Assembly: GCF_000379125.1 (NCBI RefSeq)
Contig: NZ_KB900626.1
Location: forward strand, 1,087,748 to 1,151,747
Reading direction: 5' to 3'
DNA length: 64,000 bases
Source of the DNA: Methylosinus sp. LW4
GTDB taxonomy: Bacteria > Pseudomonadota > Alphaproteobacteria > Rhizobiales > Beijerinckiaceae
Numbering within the stretch: the first letter of the stretch is position 1; each line of letters starts with the position of its first letter. The position numbers were made by a program, and so were the translations under genes. This document shows positions 45,884-55,281 of the stretch, piece after piece. A model generated the notes under the pieces. That model saw only the letters and a list, made by a program, of their open reading frames with translations, was not told the DNA's origin and searched no databases.

Positions 45884-46051
45884 CGATCTCGAATGTCCTC
45901 GTCCTGAGATGGCGCGAAGCCGCAGTAGATAAGTGCCCCGCGCGCGGCGCGTCAATACGAAGGCGCGTCGCGCTCGCGCCTCGGGGGCCGGCGCCGCGCC
46001 GCCGGCGGAAATAGCCGAGCTCTGGTAACTCTTTGTTTGGCGGCTCCGGTC

Positions 46052-46639
46052 ATGCTGCGGCGGGAAGCGAGAACAGGCATGCGCGGCGAGGACATAGACG
46101 AAGGAGCGGCGAAGCCGCGCGCCCGTGGCGCGGGGCTGCTCGCCTGTCGTCGCGGCGGCGCGATCGTCGAATTCGCCTTCATCGCGGCGCCGCTGTTTGC
46201 GATTCTGATCGCGATCTGCCAGGTCGGCGTGGTGTTTCTCGCGCAGCAGGAGCTCGAATCCGCCGTCGAGAAATCGGCGCGCACGCTGCTCACCGGCGCG
46301 GTCCAGAAGGGCGGGCTCGACCAGACGCAATTCAAGAACACGGTCTGCGGCGGCCTCACCGCGCTCTTCACCTGCACACAGGTGATGGTCGATCTTCAAT
46401 CCGCCAGCGCCTTCTCCTCCGTCGACACATCGGCGCCGACTCTCACTTACGATTCCAGCGGCAATGTCACCAATAGCTGGAAATTCCAGACCGGCGGCGT
46501 CGGCAGCATTCTCGTGCTGCGCGTCATCTATCAGTTCCCCGTCGTCGGCGGCCCGCTCGGATTCAATCTCGCCAATCTGCCCAATGGCAAGCGCTTGCTG
46601 ATGGCGACAGCCGTCTTCCAGGTGGAGCCCTACTCGTAA
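46052..46639 (+). CDS. TadE-like pseudopilin/assembly protein
   Basis: 195 residues from the ATG at 46052. A short positively charged head precedes CRRGGAIVEFAFIAAPLFAILIAICQVGVVF, the TadE signature (GxxxVEFAxxxP, single helix). The rest is extracytoplasmic and has two Cys (VCGGLTALFTCTQ). TadE/F proteins support Flp/Tad pili or act as surface proteins. It is divergent from the Wza-type gene, and no Tad ATPase or secretin lies in the window. Confidence 0.85.
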   Translation: MLRREARTGMRGEDIDEGAAKPRARGAGLLACRRGGAIVEFAFIAAPLFAILIAICQVGVVFLAQQELESAVEKSARTLLTGAVQKGGLDQTQFKNTVCGGLTALFTCTQVMVDLQSASAFSSVDTSAPTLTYDSSGNVTNSWKFQTGGVGSILVLRVIYQFPVVGGPLGFNLANLPNGKRLLMATAVFQVEPYS

Positions 46640-46662
46640 GCATCGGAGTCGGCTTCTTGAGC

Positions 46663-47223
46663 ATGCGTCGCCTTTGTCGCCCCCTCTCGGTCTTCTTTCG
46701 TCCGGCGCGCGCGCTTCGGCGCGATGAGCGCGGCATGATCGCGGTCGAATTCGCATTGATGATTCCGATCGCTGTGCTGATCCTCGTCAGCGAGTTCACG
46801 CTCGGCGAGGCGATCACCATCAGTCGCAAGGTGGCGATCACCGGCCGCACGCTGACCGATCTCGTCGCGCGGCGCGCGAGCGTGTCCACCGCCGATCTCA
46901 CGACGATATTGAACGCCTCGACGCAGGTCATTGCGCCTTTTTCGACCGCCAATCTGACGATCATCCTCGCCGAGCTCACGACCGATGGAAGTAACAATAC
47001 GACCGTCACGTGGAACGAGCCCCTCAACACGACAGGTCTCGTCAATGGCTCGACCTTCGTGCTTCCGACCGGCATGGCGCAGCTGAACACGTCGCTGATC
47101 TATGCCTATGTGCGCTATGATTACACGCCGCCCTTCGGCGCCAAGATGATCCCGGTGGTGCCGATCCGCTACACATTCTACATCAACCCCCGCATCACCT
47201 CATCCGTGCCACGGGTGAATTGA
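46663..47223 (+). CDS. TadE-like protein, second copy
   Basis: 186 residues from the ATG at 46663 (a TTG at 46657 is possible). DERGMIAVEFALMIPIAVLILVSEFTLGE is the TadE segment. The remainder is a Thr/Asn-rich surface domain. The spacing to the previous gene is 23 bases, and it overlaps the in-frame TTG of the next by 4 bases. Confidence 0.82.
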   Translation: MRRLCRPLSVFFRPARALRRDERGMIAVEFALMIPIAVLILVSEFTLGEAITISRKVAITGRTLTDLVARRASVSTADLTTILNASTQVIAPFSTANLTIILAELTTDGSNNTTVTWNEPLNTTGLVNGSTFVLPTGMAQLNTSLIYAYVRYDYTPPFGAKMIPVVPIRYTFYINPRITSSVPRVN

Positions 47224-47243
47224 ACCAAAAGGCCACGCGACGC

Positions 47244-48680
47244 ATGACGATCTTTCGGGCCCTCGGCAGATTCTTCGCGCATCGCCGAGGCAATGTCGCG
47301 ATCATATTCGCGCTGACGGCGATCCCTCTGATGATCGCCGCCGGCGGCGCGATCGATTATGCGACCGCGGGGCGCATCAAGACGCAGCTCTACGCCGCGG
47401 CCGACGCCGCCGCGCTCGCCGCGACGACGCCGCCGATGATGCTGAAGTCTTGGACCGTCGCCCAGGCGGCGGCGGCGACGATGTTCGCCGCTCAGATGAC
47501 GCAGATCACGCGAGTGACCTATGACGCCGCTAGCCTCACGATCAACGGCGGCGACACTCCTGCGTCCGGCTCCATGACGCGCAACGTGTCGGTCACCTAT
47601 ACGACGAAGGTGCAGAATTCCTTCGGCGCCTTCTACGGCTTGCGGACATCGAACATAACGGTGACCGCCTCGGCGAGCGCGACGACGGCGCGCAATATCG
47701 ACTTTTATCTGCTGCTCGACAATTCGCCGTCTATGGAGCTGCCCGCCACGCAGGCGGGCGTGACGGCGATGAACGCCTTCGGATGCGCCTTCGCCTGCCA
47801 TGAGAAGAATGTCAGCGACAATGAATACTCGACGCCTTATCCCGGCTGGGGAACGATCGACAGCTATTCCTACGCCGAGAACAACGGAATAAAGCTGCGC
47901 ATCGACAATGTTCGGGACGCGGCGATGAGCCTCGCCACGACTGCGCAATCGACGATGGCCTCCAATGGCGCGACCTATCGCCTCGCGGCCTATAGCTTCA
48001 ATTACGGCGTGACGATGATGCAGAATCTCGTCCCGACGACGAGCGGCAATGTGAGCCACATCCAATCCAATATCGGAACGATGACGCCGCCGCTGATGGA
48101 TTCGAATAATGTGCTCGCGGCCAATATGCCCTACACCTATCCGACCAGCGACTCGACATACGACACGGTCACGACGGGCGGCGCGTTGAACACCAATGAT
48201 GCGATGACCGATCTCAATCAGGCGCTCACCAGATTGAACGCGACCATGCCTGCGCCCGGCAATGGCGCCCGCGTCGCCGGCGACAAGCCGCTGGAAGTGC
48301 TGATGCTGGTGACGGACGGCGTTATCGATGCGAGCTATTATTCCAGCGGAACCTGCACGACGTCGCTGAATTGGAACTATTCGAACGCCTATGGCTCGTT
48401 TTATCGTTGCCTGCAGCCGGTGGACACATCTTTCTGCACGACGATCAAGAACCGCGGAATTCGGATCGCGGTTCTCTATACGACCTATTATCCCGTGCCG
48501 AGCAATGGCTTCTATCAGGGAACCGTCGCTACCTTCGCCTCGCAGATCGCCGACAATATGAAGAGCTGCGCCTCTTCCCCCGATCTCTTCTTCGAGGTCA
48601 ACACGGGCGGCGACATCAGCTCGGCGCTGTCGACCCTTTTCCTGAACGCCGTTTCCTCCGCCTCGCATCTCACGCAGTAG
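47244..48680 (+). CDS. TadG-like protein with von Willebrand factor A domain
   Basis: 478 residues from the ATG at 47244; an upstream in-frame TTG (47220) is possible. The N-terminal helix GNVAIIFALTAIPLMIAAGGAIDYATAG is the TadG pilus-biogenesis signature. A vWA-like domain starts with the MIDAS DNSPSM (about 160-165). The surface is rich in Thr/Ser/Asn, with scattered Cys (AFGCAFACHEK, TCTTS, FYRC, FCTT, KSCASS), suggesting disulfides. It completes a TadE-TadE-TadG set that could decorate the cell surface or assist adhesion. Confidence 0.87.
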   Translation: MTIFRALGRFFAHRRGNVAIIFALTAIPLMIAAGGAIDYATAGRIKTQLYAAADAAALAATTPPMMLKSWTVAQAAAATMFAAQMTQITRVTYDAASLTINGGDTPASGSMTRNVSVTYTTKVQNSFGAFYGLRTSNITVTASASATTARNIDFYLLLDNSPSMELPATQAGVTAMNAFGCAFACHEKNVSDNEYSTPYPGWGTIDSYSYAENNGIKLRIDNVRDAAMSLATTAQSTMASNGATYRLAAYSFNYGVTMMQNLVPTTSGNVSHIQSNIGTMTPPLMDSNNVLAANMPYTYPTSDSTYDTVTTGGALNTNDAMTDLNQALTRLNATMPAPGNGARVAGDKPLEVLMLVTDGVIDASYYSSGTCTTSLNWNYSNAYGSFYRCLQPVDTSFCTTIKNRGIRIAVLYTTYYPVPSNGFYQGTVATFASQIADNMKSCASSPDLFFEVNTGGDISSALSTLFLNAVSSASHLTQ

Positions 48681-48752
48681 CGGCCGCGCTCGCGTTGATT
48701 TCCCGCGTCGCGGCCTTTACGCTGCGGCGGGGGGAATAGGCGAAGGACGAGA

Positions 48753-50144
48753 ATGCAGGCGCTTCGGATCATCATCGGCTTCGGCGCGACATGCGCAGCG
48801 CTGGTCTTCGCGCAGGTCGCTGCGGCGCGCGGCGGCGATCATCATGATCCGACGCCGCAGAGCGACAATCCGCCGACTGTCGCGACGAGCCTTCCCGACA
48901 CTCTGGCGCAGCCCGCGGCGGCGCGCGACGCGCTCGCCGCGCGCGGCTTCGAATTCGGCCTCAAATATATCGGCGAGACTTTCTCGGACGTCTCCGGCGG
49001 CTTGCGGCGCGGAACGATCTATGACGGCAAGCTGCGCATCGCCTTGGACGCCGATCTCGACAAGGCATTCGGCTTCACGGGCCTCGTCTTCCACGCCAAC
49101 GCCTCGCAGCTGCATGGGCGCGGCATAGATCAATTCTACACGGGCGCGCTGATGCCCGTCAGCAATATAGAGGCGACGCCGACGACGCGTCTCTTCGAGG
49201 CCTGGCTCGAGCAAAGCGTCGCCGAGGGCGGCTCCATTCGCCTCGGCCAGATGGGCGCGGATCAGGAATTCATGACGCGCGCATCGGCGAAGATTTTCGT
49301 CAACAACAGCTTCGGCTGGCCGGCGCTCACGATCGTCGATCTGCCGGCCGGCGGCGCCGCTTTTCCGCTGTCCAATCTCGGCGCGCGCGCGAAATGGGAG
49401 ACGGAGCGTTTCGCTCTTCTCGCCGCGGTCTTCGACGGCGATCCCGCCGGGCCGCAAGGCGCTTTCGAGTCTCCCGATCCGCAGCGACGCAATGCCGACG
49501 GCTTGCGCTTTCGTCTGAAGGACGCGCCTTTCGTCATCGGCGAGGGGCAGTGGAAATATGCGGTGGACGATCTGCCGGGCGTCGCCAAGATCGGCGGCTG
49601 GCGGCATTTCGGCGTGTTCGCCGATGAGCGTTTCGGCGCCGACGGACTTTCGCTCGCCGATCCTGCGAGCGTCGGCGTTCCATTGCGCCGTCGCGGCAAT
49701 TTCGGCCTCTATGCGCTGGTCGATCAGCAGATCTTCAAATCGGAGGCGGGCGGCGCCGGCGCTTTCGCGCGCGCCGAGGTCGCGCCCAATGATCGCAACC
49801 TGGTGAATTTCTACGCCGACGCCGGCGTCTCTTTCCGTGGCGCGCCGGCGCGGCCGGACGATCTCTTCGGCGTCGCCGTCGGCTATGCGCGCGTCTCGAA
49901 TGGCGCGCGTGGGCTCGATCGCGATACGGCGGCTTTCGGCAATCAATTCGCGCCCATTCGCTCCGGCGAGGCGCTGGTCGAGGCGACCTATATAGCGAGC
50001 CTCATTCCCGGCTGGACGCTGCAGCCGGATCTGCAATATATCCGCCGCCCCGGCGGCAATATCGCAGATCCGCGCGATCCGAATGGCGTCAGGAGCCTGC
50101 GCAACGCTCTGGTCGTCGGCCTGCGCACGCTCATCCGCTATTGA
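48753..50144 (+). CDS. OprB-family porin
   Basis: 463 residues. A signal peptide (MQALRIIIGFGATCAALVFAQVAAA) is followed by a short His-rich segment (GGDHHDP). Strands and turns of the carbohydrate-selective porin family follow: GLKYIGETFSDVSGGL, EAWLEQSVAEGGSIRLGQMGADQEFM and YIRRPGGN, with the final YIRRPGG and LRTLIRY at the C-terminus. Outer-membrane diffusion of sugars or other solutes is predicted. It converges on csp1 across palindromic repeats. Confidence 0.87.
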   Translation: MQALRIIIGFGATCAALVFAQVAAARGGDHHDPTPQSDNPPTVATSLPDTLAQPAAARDALAARGFEFGLKYIGETFSDVSGGLRRGTIYDGKLRIALDADLDKAFGFTGLVFHANASQLHGRGIDQFYTGALMPVSNIEATPTTRLFEAWLEQSVAEGGSIRLGQMGADQEFMTRASAKIFVNNSFGWPALTIVDLPAGGAAFPLSNLGARAKWETERFALLAAVFDGDPAGPQGAFESPDPQRRNADGLRFRLKDAPFVIGEGQWKYAVDDLPGVAKIGGWRHFGVFADERFGADGLSLADPASVGVPLRRRGNFGLYALVDQQIFKSEAGGAGAFARAEVAPNDRNLVNFYADAGVSFRGAPARPDDLFGVAVGYARVSNGARGLDRDTAAFGNQFAPIRSGEALVEATYIASLIPGWTLQPDLQYIRRPGGNIADPRDPNGVRSLRNALVVGLRTLIRY

Positions 50145-50150
50145 GACTTT

Positions 50151-50248
50151 AGAGCGCTATCCAATCCGATTGGATCGGATAGCGCTCTCGATTCTCGCGT
50201 GGGAGCGAATTCTGATCGATCGAACGATTCCGTTCGATCGGAAAGCGC
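50151..50248. repeat. Two tandem palindromes between porin and csp1
   Basis: The first palindrome has 12-base arms AGAGCGCTATCC (50151-50162) and GGATAGCGCTCT (50177-50188). The second has 10-base arms CGATCGAACG (50217-50226) and CGTTCGATCG (50231-50240), then GAAAGCGCTCT. Both carry the AGCGCTCT block, so they look like members of an intergenic repeat family. They sit between convergent genes and may act as terminators. Confidence 0.7.
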
Positions 50249-50249
50249 T

Positions 50250-50696
50250 CTAGACGGAGACCTTGCGGCATTCGTCCGCGCAGGCCTTGCAGGAGTCGCC
50301 GCAGGCCTTGCATTCCGAATATTGCGGGAAGCGGTCGCATTCCTTCTTGCAGGCCATGCAAATATCGCCCACCGCCTTCGCCAGCGTCGGCGTGAAGGTC
50401 GAGTTCACCGCCGCCAGCGATTCGAGCGCGGCGCAGGCGGAGACGAGATCATAGGCGGCCTTGGTGCAGCCGGCCATGCTGGCGTCGTTCATCGACAACA
50501 TGCCGAAGCAATGGCGCAGGCATTCATTGCCGGTGGAGACACATTCGGCGCTGGTCTTCATCAGCGCCTGAAATTTCGGCCCGTGCATCATGTGCCCGGC
50601 ATGCGGATCGGCGGTGCGATCCTCGGCCAGCGCGCGCGTGGCGGAGAGGGCGGCGGCCGCGCCGACGGCGGCGGCGACGAATTCGCGACGTTCCAT
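50250..50696 (-). CDS. csp1: Csp1-type copper storage protein, Tat-exported four-helix bundle
   Basis: 148 residues. The N-terminus MERREFVAAAVGAAAALSA is a twin-arginine signal, so the protein is folded before export. The mature part has 13 Cys, mostly in CxxxC pairs inside helices: CVSTGNECLRHCF, CMACKKEC, CKACGDSCKAC and ADEC. This matches Csp1 of Methylosinus trichosporium, in which Cys line the core and bind up to 13 Cu(I). A His/Met-rich segment (DPHAGHMMHGP) is seen near the mature N-terminus. It stores copper for methane oxidation in methanotrophs. It is convergent with the porin gene. Confidence 0.93.
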   Translation of the reverse strand: MERREFVAAAVGAAAALSATRALAEDRTADPHAGHMMHGPKFQALMKTSAECVSTGNECLRHCFGMLSMNDASMAGCTKAAYDLVSACAALESLAAVNSTFTPTLAKAVGDICMACKKECDRFPQYSECKACGDSCKACADECRKVSV

Positions 50697-50876
50697 GGGG
50701 AGCCATCCTTTCGCTTCGGCCCGAGTCCGGCGGGCGAGAAAAGTTTTGCTCTAACTGGCGTTGACCGCAGAAGCTTCAATCCTTTTCCCGCGCGCGGGCG
50801 CGACGTTTCATTGCGCGCCCGCGCGTCGCACGCCATTTCTGGCGAGAGGGCGGGAGCGACGAGAGGGGAGGAGGAG

Positions 50877-51107
50877 ATGGAGCGGGATATCATGCTCACC
50901 CTGGCGCGCAGCGACGCCGAGGCGCTGGTCGGTAGCCTGCGCCGACGCTTCGAGCGGCTCTGCGACATTCGCAAGGAGATTTGCGAGCCCGACGAGTTCG
51001 ATGAGCTGGAGCGCGAGGAGCGCGCCTATTTCGACGCCGAGAATGCGCTGGTCGAGCGCATCATCGGCGAGCTGACGCGCGCGCTCGAAGCGGAGCCGCG
51101 CGCCTGA
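50877..51107 (+). CDS. Small cytoplasmic protein of unknown function
   Basis: 76 residues. The ATG at 50877 is preceded by AGGGGAGGAGGAG, a strong ribosome site. The peptide is highly charged and helical (SLRRRFERLCDIRKEICEPDEFDELEREER), with two Cys. No family is recognised. Upstream, csp1 lies divergent. Confidence 0.65.
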   Translation: MERDIMLTLARSDAEALVGSLRRRFERLCDIRKEICEPDEFDELEREERAYFDAENALVERIIGELTRALEAEPRA

Positions 51108-51122
51108 TTCGCCGGCTCGGGC

Positions 51123-51431
51123 TCAGACGTCGTGGGGCGAAGGCGCCGTCGCGTCCCAGGCCAGCGGACGCGGCGCGCGCCGGCGCGTCTCCGGCCAGCG
51201 CGCCAGCAGCATGCTCAGCACGACCAGAAGATCGGCGGCTGCGCGCGATTGGCCGAGATCGACGAAGCCGCGAATATCCGCGATGAGAATATCGCGCACG
51301 GCGGCGGCTCCGCGATGGCGGTTGAGGAGATAGCTGGCCAGCGTCCGCTCATGCGCCTTCGAAGGGGCGACCCGGGCGAGCGGCAAGGGATCGAGGCCGC
51401 TCGGCGCCAGCATTTCGGCGATCTGCATCAT
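51123..51431 (-). CDS. Small protein of unknown function
   Basis: 102 residues. The ATG at 51431 follows GGAG. The sequence has a mildly hydrophobic helix (AAADLLVVLSMLLARWP) and several Arg. No similarity is recognised. It ends 15 bases after the plus-strand gene at 50877. Confidence 0.5.
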   Translation of the reverse strand: MMQIAEMLAPSGLDPLPLARVAPSKAHERTLASYLLNRHRGAAAVRDILIADIRGFVDLGQSRAAADLLVVLSMLLARWPETRRRAPRPLAWDATAPSPHDV

Positions 51432-51512
51432 CGGTCGGCTCCACGACTCGTTTCTGCCGCAGAGCGCTAAACCGACGACGATGACCTTTTGTGACAGTTC
51501 CTATCGTGGAAT

Positions 51513-51725
51513 CTACCTATTCAGCGCAGCCTCGGCGCGGTCCTTCTCGCTCAGCAGACGCTCGGCGGTCTCGGCGACGCGAAGCCAAACGCCATGGCCG
51601 TCGCTGTCGCCTGCCGTTTGCAGATCGGCGGCGCGCGCGCGCGCATTGGTGGGCGCGTCCCGCCGTAGCCGGCGGGTGAGCGCGCGCGCATGTATCTCGA
51701 CGGCCTGTTCCAGAGAAATTTCCAT
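51513..51725 (-). CDS. Small helical protein of unknown function
   Basis: 70 residues. The ATG at 51725 has AGGAG eight bases upstream. It is an amphipathic helical sequence (MEISLEQAVEIHARALTRRL and AETAERLLSEKDRAEAAL). No family is named. Confidence 0.55.
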   Translation of the reverse strand: MEISLEQAVEIHARALTRRLRRDAPTNARARAADLQTAGDSDGHGVWLRVAETAERLLSEKDRAEAALNR

Positions 51726-51831
51726 GACGTCAACTCCTCTCGCAGGCGGGCCGAGCCCCGCTCCCGCCGTCGCGCCCTAATTGTGTCGCATATGGGGCGG
51801 TCCCAGGGCGCTGCGGCGGATCGTCGCGGGG

Positions 51832-52920
<1,089 letters not shown>

Positions 52921-52960
52921 GGCGGGTTCCTTTTTTTATTTTGCGTCACGCCGGCGGAAC

Positions 52961-53046
52961 AAAAAAGCCGCCAGCGGGACTGGCGGCTCTCGGGGTTTTC
53001 AGGCTTCGCGTCTTTTGCTCACACGCGCTCGCCTCCCGTCGCCGCC
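52961..53046 (-). promoter_or_regulatory. Transcription attenuator of aroG (terminator and antiterminator)
   Basis: In the minus-strand RNA a strong terminator, AGCCGCCAG at 52988-52980 with CTGGCGGCT at 52974-52966 plus six U (52966-52961), ends 41 bases before the aroG start. A competing antiterminator has nested arms: GGCGGC (53046-53041) with GCCGCC (52987-52982), CGGG with CCCCG, AGGC with GCCU, and CGCGU with ACGCG (53027-53023 with 53011-53007). The antiterminator shares the terminator's 5' arm, so the two exclude each other. A ribosome that stalls on the aromatic codons of the leader leaves the antiterminator free. Confidence 0.85.
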
Positions 53047-53099
53047 GGCGCAGGATAGCTAAAATACCAGTAGTAGCGCGCAGTGCGGACGAGGGTCAT
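53019..53099 (-). CDS. aroG leader peptide
   Basis: 26 codons from the ATG at 53099 to the TGA at 53021-53019. The peptide contains YYWYFSY at residues 9-15: four Tyr, one Trp and one Phe in seven codons. The stop codon lies inside the antiterminator region, as in classic ribosome-controlled attenuators. No clear Shine-Dalgarno is seen upstream (GCCGCC), which is the weak point. Confidence 0.8.
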   Translation of the reverse strand: MTLVRTARYYWYFSYPAPAATGGERV

Positions 53100-53131
53100 G
53101 GCGGCAGAGTTAAGCGGAGCGGGGCAGGGTG

Positions 53132-53503
53132 TCAACCGCGATGCGCCGGCGTTCTATTGGCCGGTTGCGCCGCAGGCGGCGGCGTATCCCCCGAGCGTCG
53201 AGGAATCAAATGGATGTGCGCATGAAAGATTTTCTGCCCCGCGGCGATCCCGATATTCGAGCCGAAATTGAATCCTTCGACTGTCGGATCTTCGAGGCGG
53301 ATCGCTGCGCGGACTTCGGCGGCGAGCCGATGCAACGCTTCACGTTCGTCGGAGGTCGCTTCGAAAATGTCGGAGACATGCCGCTTCGTGACGATCAGCG
53401 AATGGAGAGGGCGCACCGGGAACTTGTCTCGAATCGCGAAAGCAAGCCCGTTCTCGCCGAGGAGCGCGAGCGAATGCGTCGAGCAGAAGGGACAGGAGAC
53501 CAT
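53132..53503 (-). CDS. HIT-family nucleotide hydrolase
   Basis: 123 residues, ATG at 53503. An N-terminal CPFC motif (possible zinc site) precedes LIVTKRHVSDIFEA, and the catalytic HIT triad HAHIHLIPR is intact, with GFNFGSNIGIAAGQ before it. HIT proteins hydrolyse nucleoside phosphoramidates or dinucleotides. It is the first gene upstream of the aroG leader on the same strand, with 32 bases between, and its 3' end may be joined to that leader's transcript. Confidence 0.9.
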   Translation of the reverse strand: MVSCPFCSTHSLALLGENGLAFAIRDKFPVRPLHSLIVTKRHVSDIFEATSDEREALHRLAAEVRAAIRLEDPTVEGFNFGSNIGIAAGQKIFHAHIHLIPRRSGDTPPPAAQPANRTPAHRG

Positions 53504-53556
53504 TGCTTTCTCTTACTCCTCACGTCGCCGCGGTTCGCGGCGCGCCCTTGACGGCC

Positions 53557-53787
53557 TCACGGCGCCGGCACGCAAAGTCCCGAATATCCGGTCATGCGCG
53601 TGTTCAGCGGCGTGCCGTTTTCCTTGCCTTCCGCGGCTATGCCGAGAGAAGCGCGCGGCTGCAGCTTGCGCGCGGCCTCGACGCATTTCTCCTCCGTGGC
53701 GTAGCCGGGAATGGCGTTGGTCGCCACTGCGCCGGCGGCCTGCGATGTGGTGACGACGAAGGTCGCGACGATGAGCGTGTAGGACAT
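53557..53787 (-). CDS. Small exported protein of unknown function
   Basis: 76 residues from the ATG at 53787, with GGAG upstream. The signal peptide MSYTLIVATFVVTTSQAAGA is followed by a short domain with two Cys (EEKCVEAARKL and SGLCVPAP), likely a disulfide. No family is recognised. Confidence 0.65.
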   Translation of the reverse strand: MSYTLIVATFVVTTSQAAGAVATNAIPGYATEEKCVEAARKLQPRASLGIAAEGKENGTPLNTRMTGYSGLCVPAP

Positions 53788-53888
53788 TGAAAATCTCCTC
53801 GCGAGCAATGAAAGGCGAATGAAAAAGTGACGAAGACGCCCTTACGCGCCGAGACTCTATCGCGAAACGATTGCGAGACTATCGCCGG

Positions 53889-54647
53889 TCAGCGATAGAT
53901 TTCGGCGATTTCCAGAAACTCCTTCGCAGTCAAAGAGGCGCCGCCGACGAGCGCGCCATCGACATTTTTCACGCGTAGCAGCTCGGCGGCGTTGGCGGGC
54001 TTCACCGAGCCGCCATAGAGAATGCGCGTCGCCTCTGCGCCGGCGCCGAAGAGGGCGGTGAGCCGGGCGCGGATGGCGGCGTGCATTTGCGCGACGTCGA
54101 GAGGCGTCGGCGTGAGGCCGGTGCCGATCGCCCATACGGGCTCATAGGCGACGACGATATGATCCGGCGCGACGCTTTGCGGCAGCGAGCCGCCCAGCTG
54201 CGCTTCGACGATCGCGGATGCGCGGCCGGCGTCGCGCTCGGCGCGCGTCTCGCCGACGCAGACGATGGGCGTGAGCCCGGCGCGCAGAGCGGCCTGCGCC
54301 TTGGCGCGGATGAGCGCATCGCCCTCGCCATGATCGGCGCGCCGCTCGCTATGGCCGACGATCACGTAAGACGCGCCGGCGTCGGCTAGCATTTCGGCGG
54401 AAATATCGCCCGTATGCGCGCCGCTCGGCTTTTCGTGGCAGTCCTGCCCGCCGAGCGCGATTTTCGCGCCGGCGAGAATGCGGGCCGCGCGCTCCAGCAG
54501 AATGACGGGCGGGCAGATCGCCAGCTCGACCTTGTCGCGCAAGGCGGCGTCATAGCGCGCGGCGATGGTTTCGATCTCGCCGAGCGACGCCGTAAGCCCG
54601 TTCATTTTCCAATTTCCGGCGACGAGCGGGCGCGGCGTGAAAGGCAT
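53889..54647 (-). CDS. tpiA: Triosephosphate isomerase
   Basis: 252 residues. The catalytic residues are visible: NWKMN (Lys), VIVGHSERR (His) and [11 protein letters not shown] (Glu). The phosphate-binding loop GGSVKPANA is also present. It interconverts dihydroxyacetone phosphate and glyceraldehyde 3-phosphate. The start [17 protein letters not shown] is standard. Confidence 0.97.
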   Translation of the reverse strand: MPFTPRPLVAGNWKMNGLTASLGEIETIAARYDAALRDKVELAICPPVILLERAARILAGAKIALGGQDCHEKPSGAHTGDISAEMLADAGASYVIVGHSERRADHGEGDALIRAKAQAALRAGLTPIVCVGETRAERDAGRASAIVEAQLGGSLPQSVAPDHIVVAYEPVWAIGTGLTPTPLDVAQMHAAIRARLTALFGAGAEATRILYGGSVKPANAAELLRVKNVDGALVGGASLTAKEFLEIAEIYR

Positions 54648-54857
54648 GTCCGGGCGTTCCTCTCAAATAGAAGCGATGAAGCGAGCAATTCTGGCCATAT
54701 CAGCGCTCGCCGCCAGGGGCAATTCGCCGCGAGGCCGCGCGGTTGCGGCCGAATGGAAAATTGTCGCCGTTCGCGCCGGGTTGCCGGGCGTCCGGCCGAC
54801 GGCTATAAGCGCCGCGATCTAAAATCCCATCCTCGAACTCGACGAGACGACGCGCCC

Positions 54858-55280
54858 ATGGCGATCGAACGCACATTCTCCATCATCAAGCCGGACGCCA
54901 CCAAGCGTAATCTTACCGGCAAGATCAACGCCCTCATCGAGGACGCTGGGCTCCGCATCGTGGCGCAGAAGCGCATCCAGCTGACGCGCGCGCAGGCCGA
55001 GACCTTCTATGGCGTCCATAAGGAGCGCCCCTTCTTCGGCGAGCTGATCGAATCGATCACCTCCGGCCCGGTCGTCGTCCAGGTTCTGGAAGGCGAGGGC
55101 GCCATCGCCAAATATCGCGCCGTCATGGGCGCGACCAATCCGGCCAGCGCCGATCCGGGCACGATCCGCAAGGAATTCGCCGTCTCTATCGGCGAGAATT
55201 CCGTGCATGGCTCCGACGCGCCGGAGACGGCGGCGATCGAGATCCCGCAGTTCTTCTCCGGCAATGAGATCGTCGGCTGA
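54858..55280 (+). CDS. ndk: Nucleoside diphosphate kinase
   Basis: 140 residues. Landmarks are [42 protein letters not shown] and the catalytic His in NSVHGSD. It balances NTP pools by phosphate exchange. It starts at the ATG at 54858. Confidence 0.97.
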   Translation: MAIERTFSIIKPDATKRNLTGKINALIEDAGLRIVAQKRIQLTRAQAETFYGVHKERPFFGELIESITSGPVVVQVLEGEGAIAKYRAVMGATNPASADPGTIRKEFAVSIGENSVHGSDAPETAAIEIPQFFSGNEIVG

Positions 55281-55281
55281 G

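Noticed and set aside
45950..46756. Upstream extension of the Wza-type frame
   Set aside because: It runs antisense to the TadE gene; the true protein begins with a signal peptide and lipobox at 45883.
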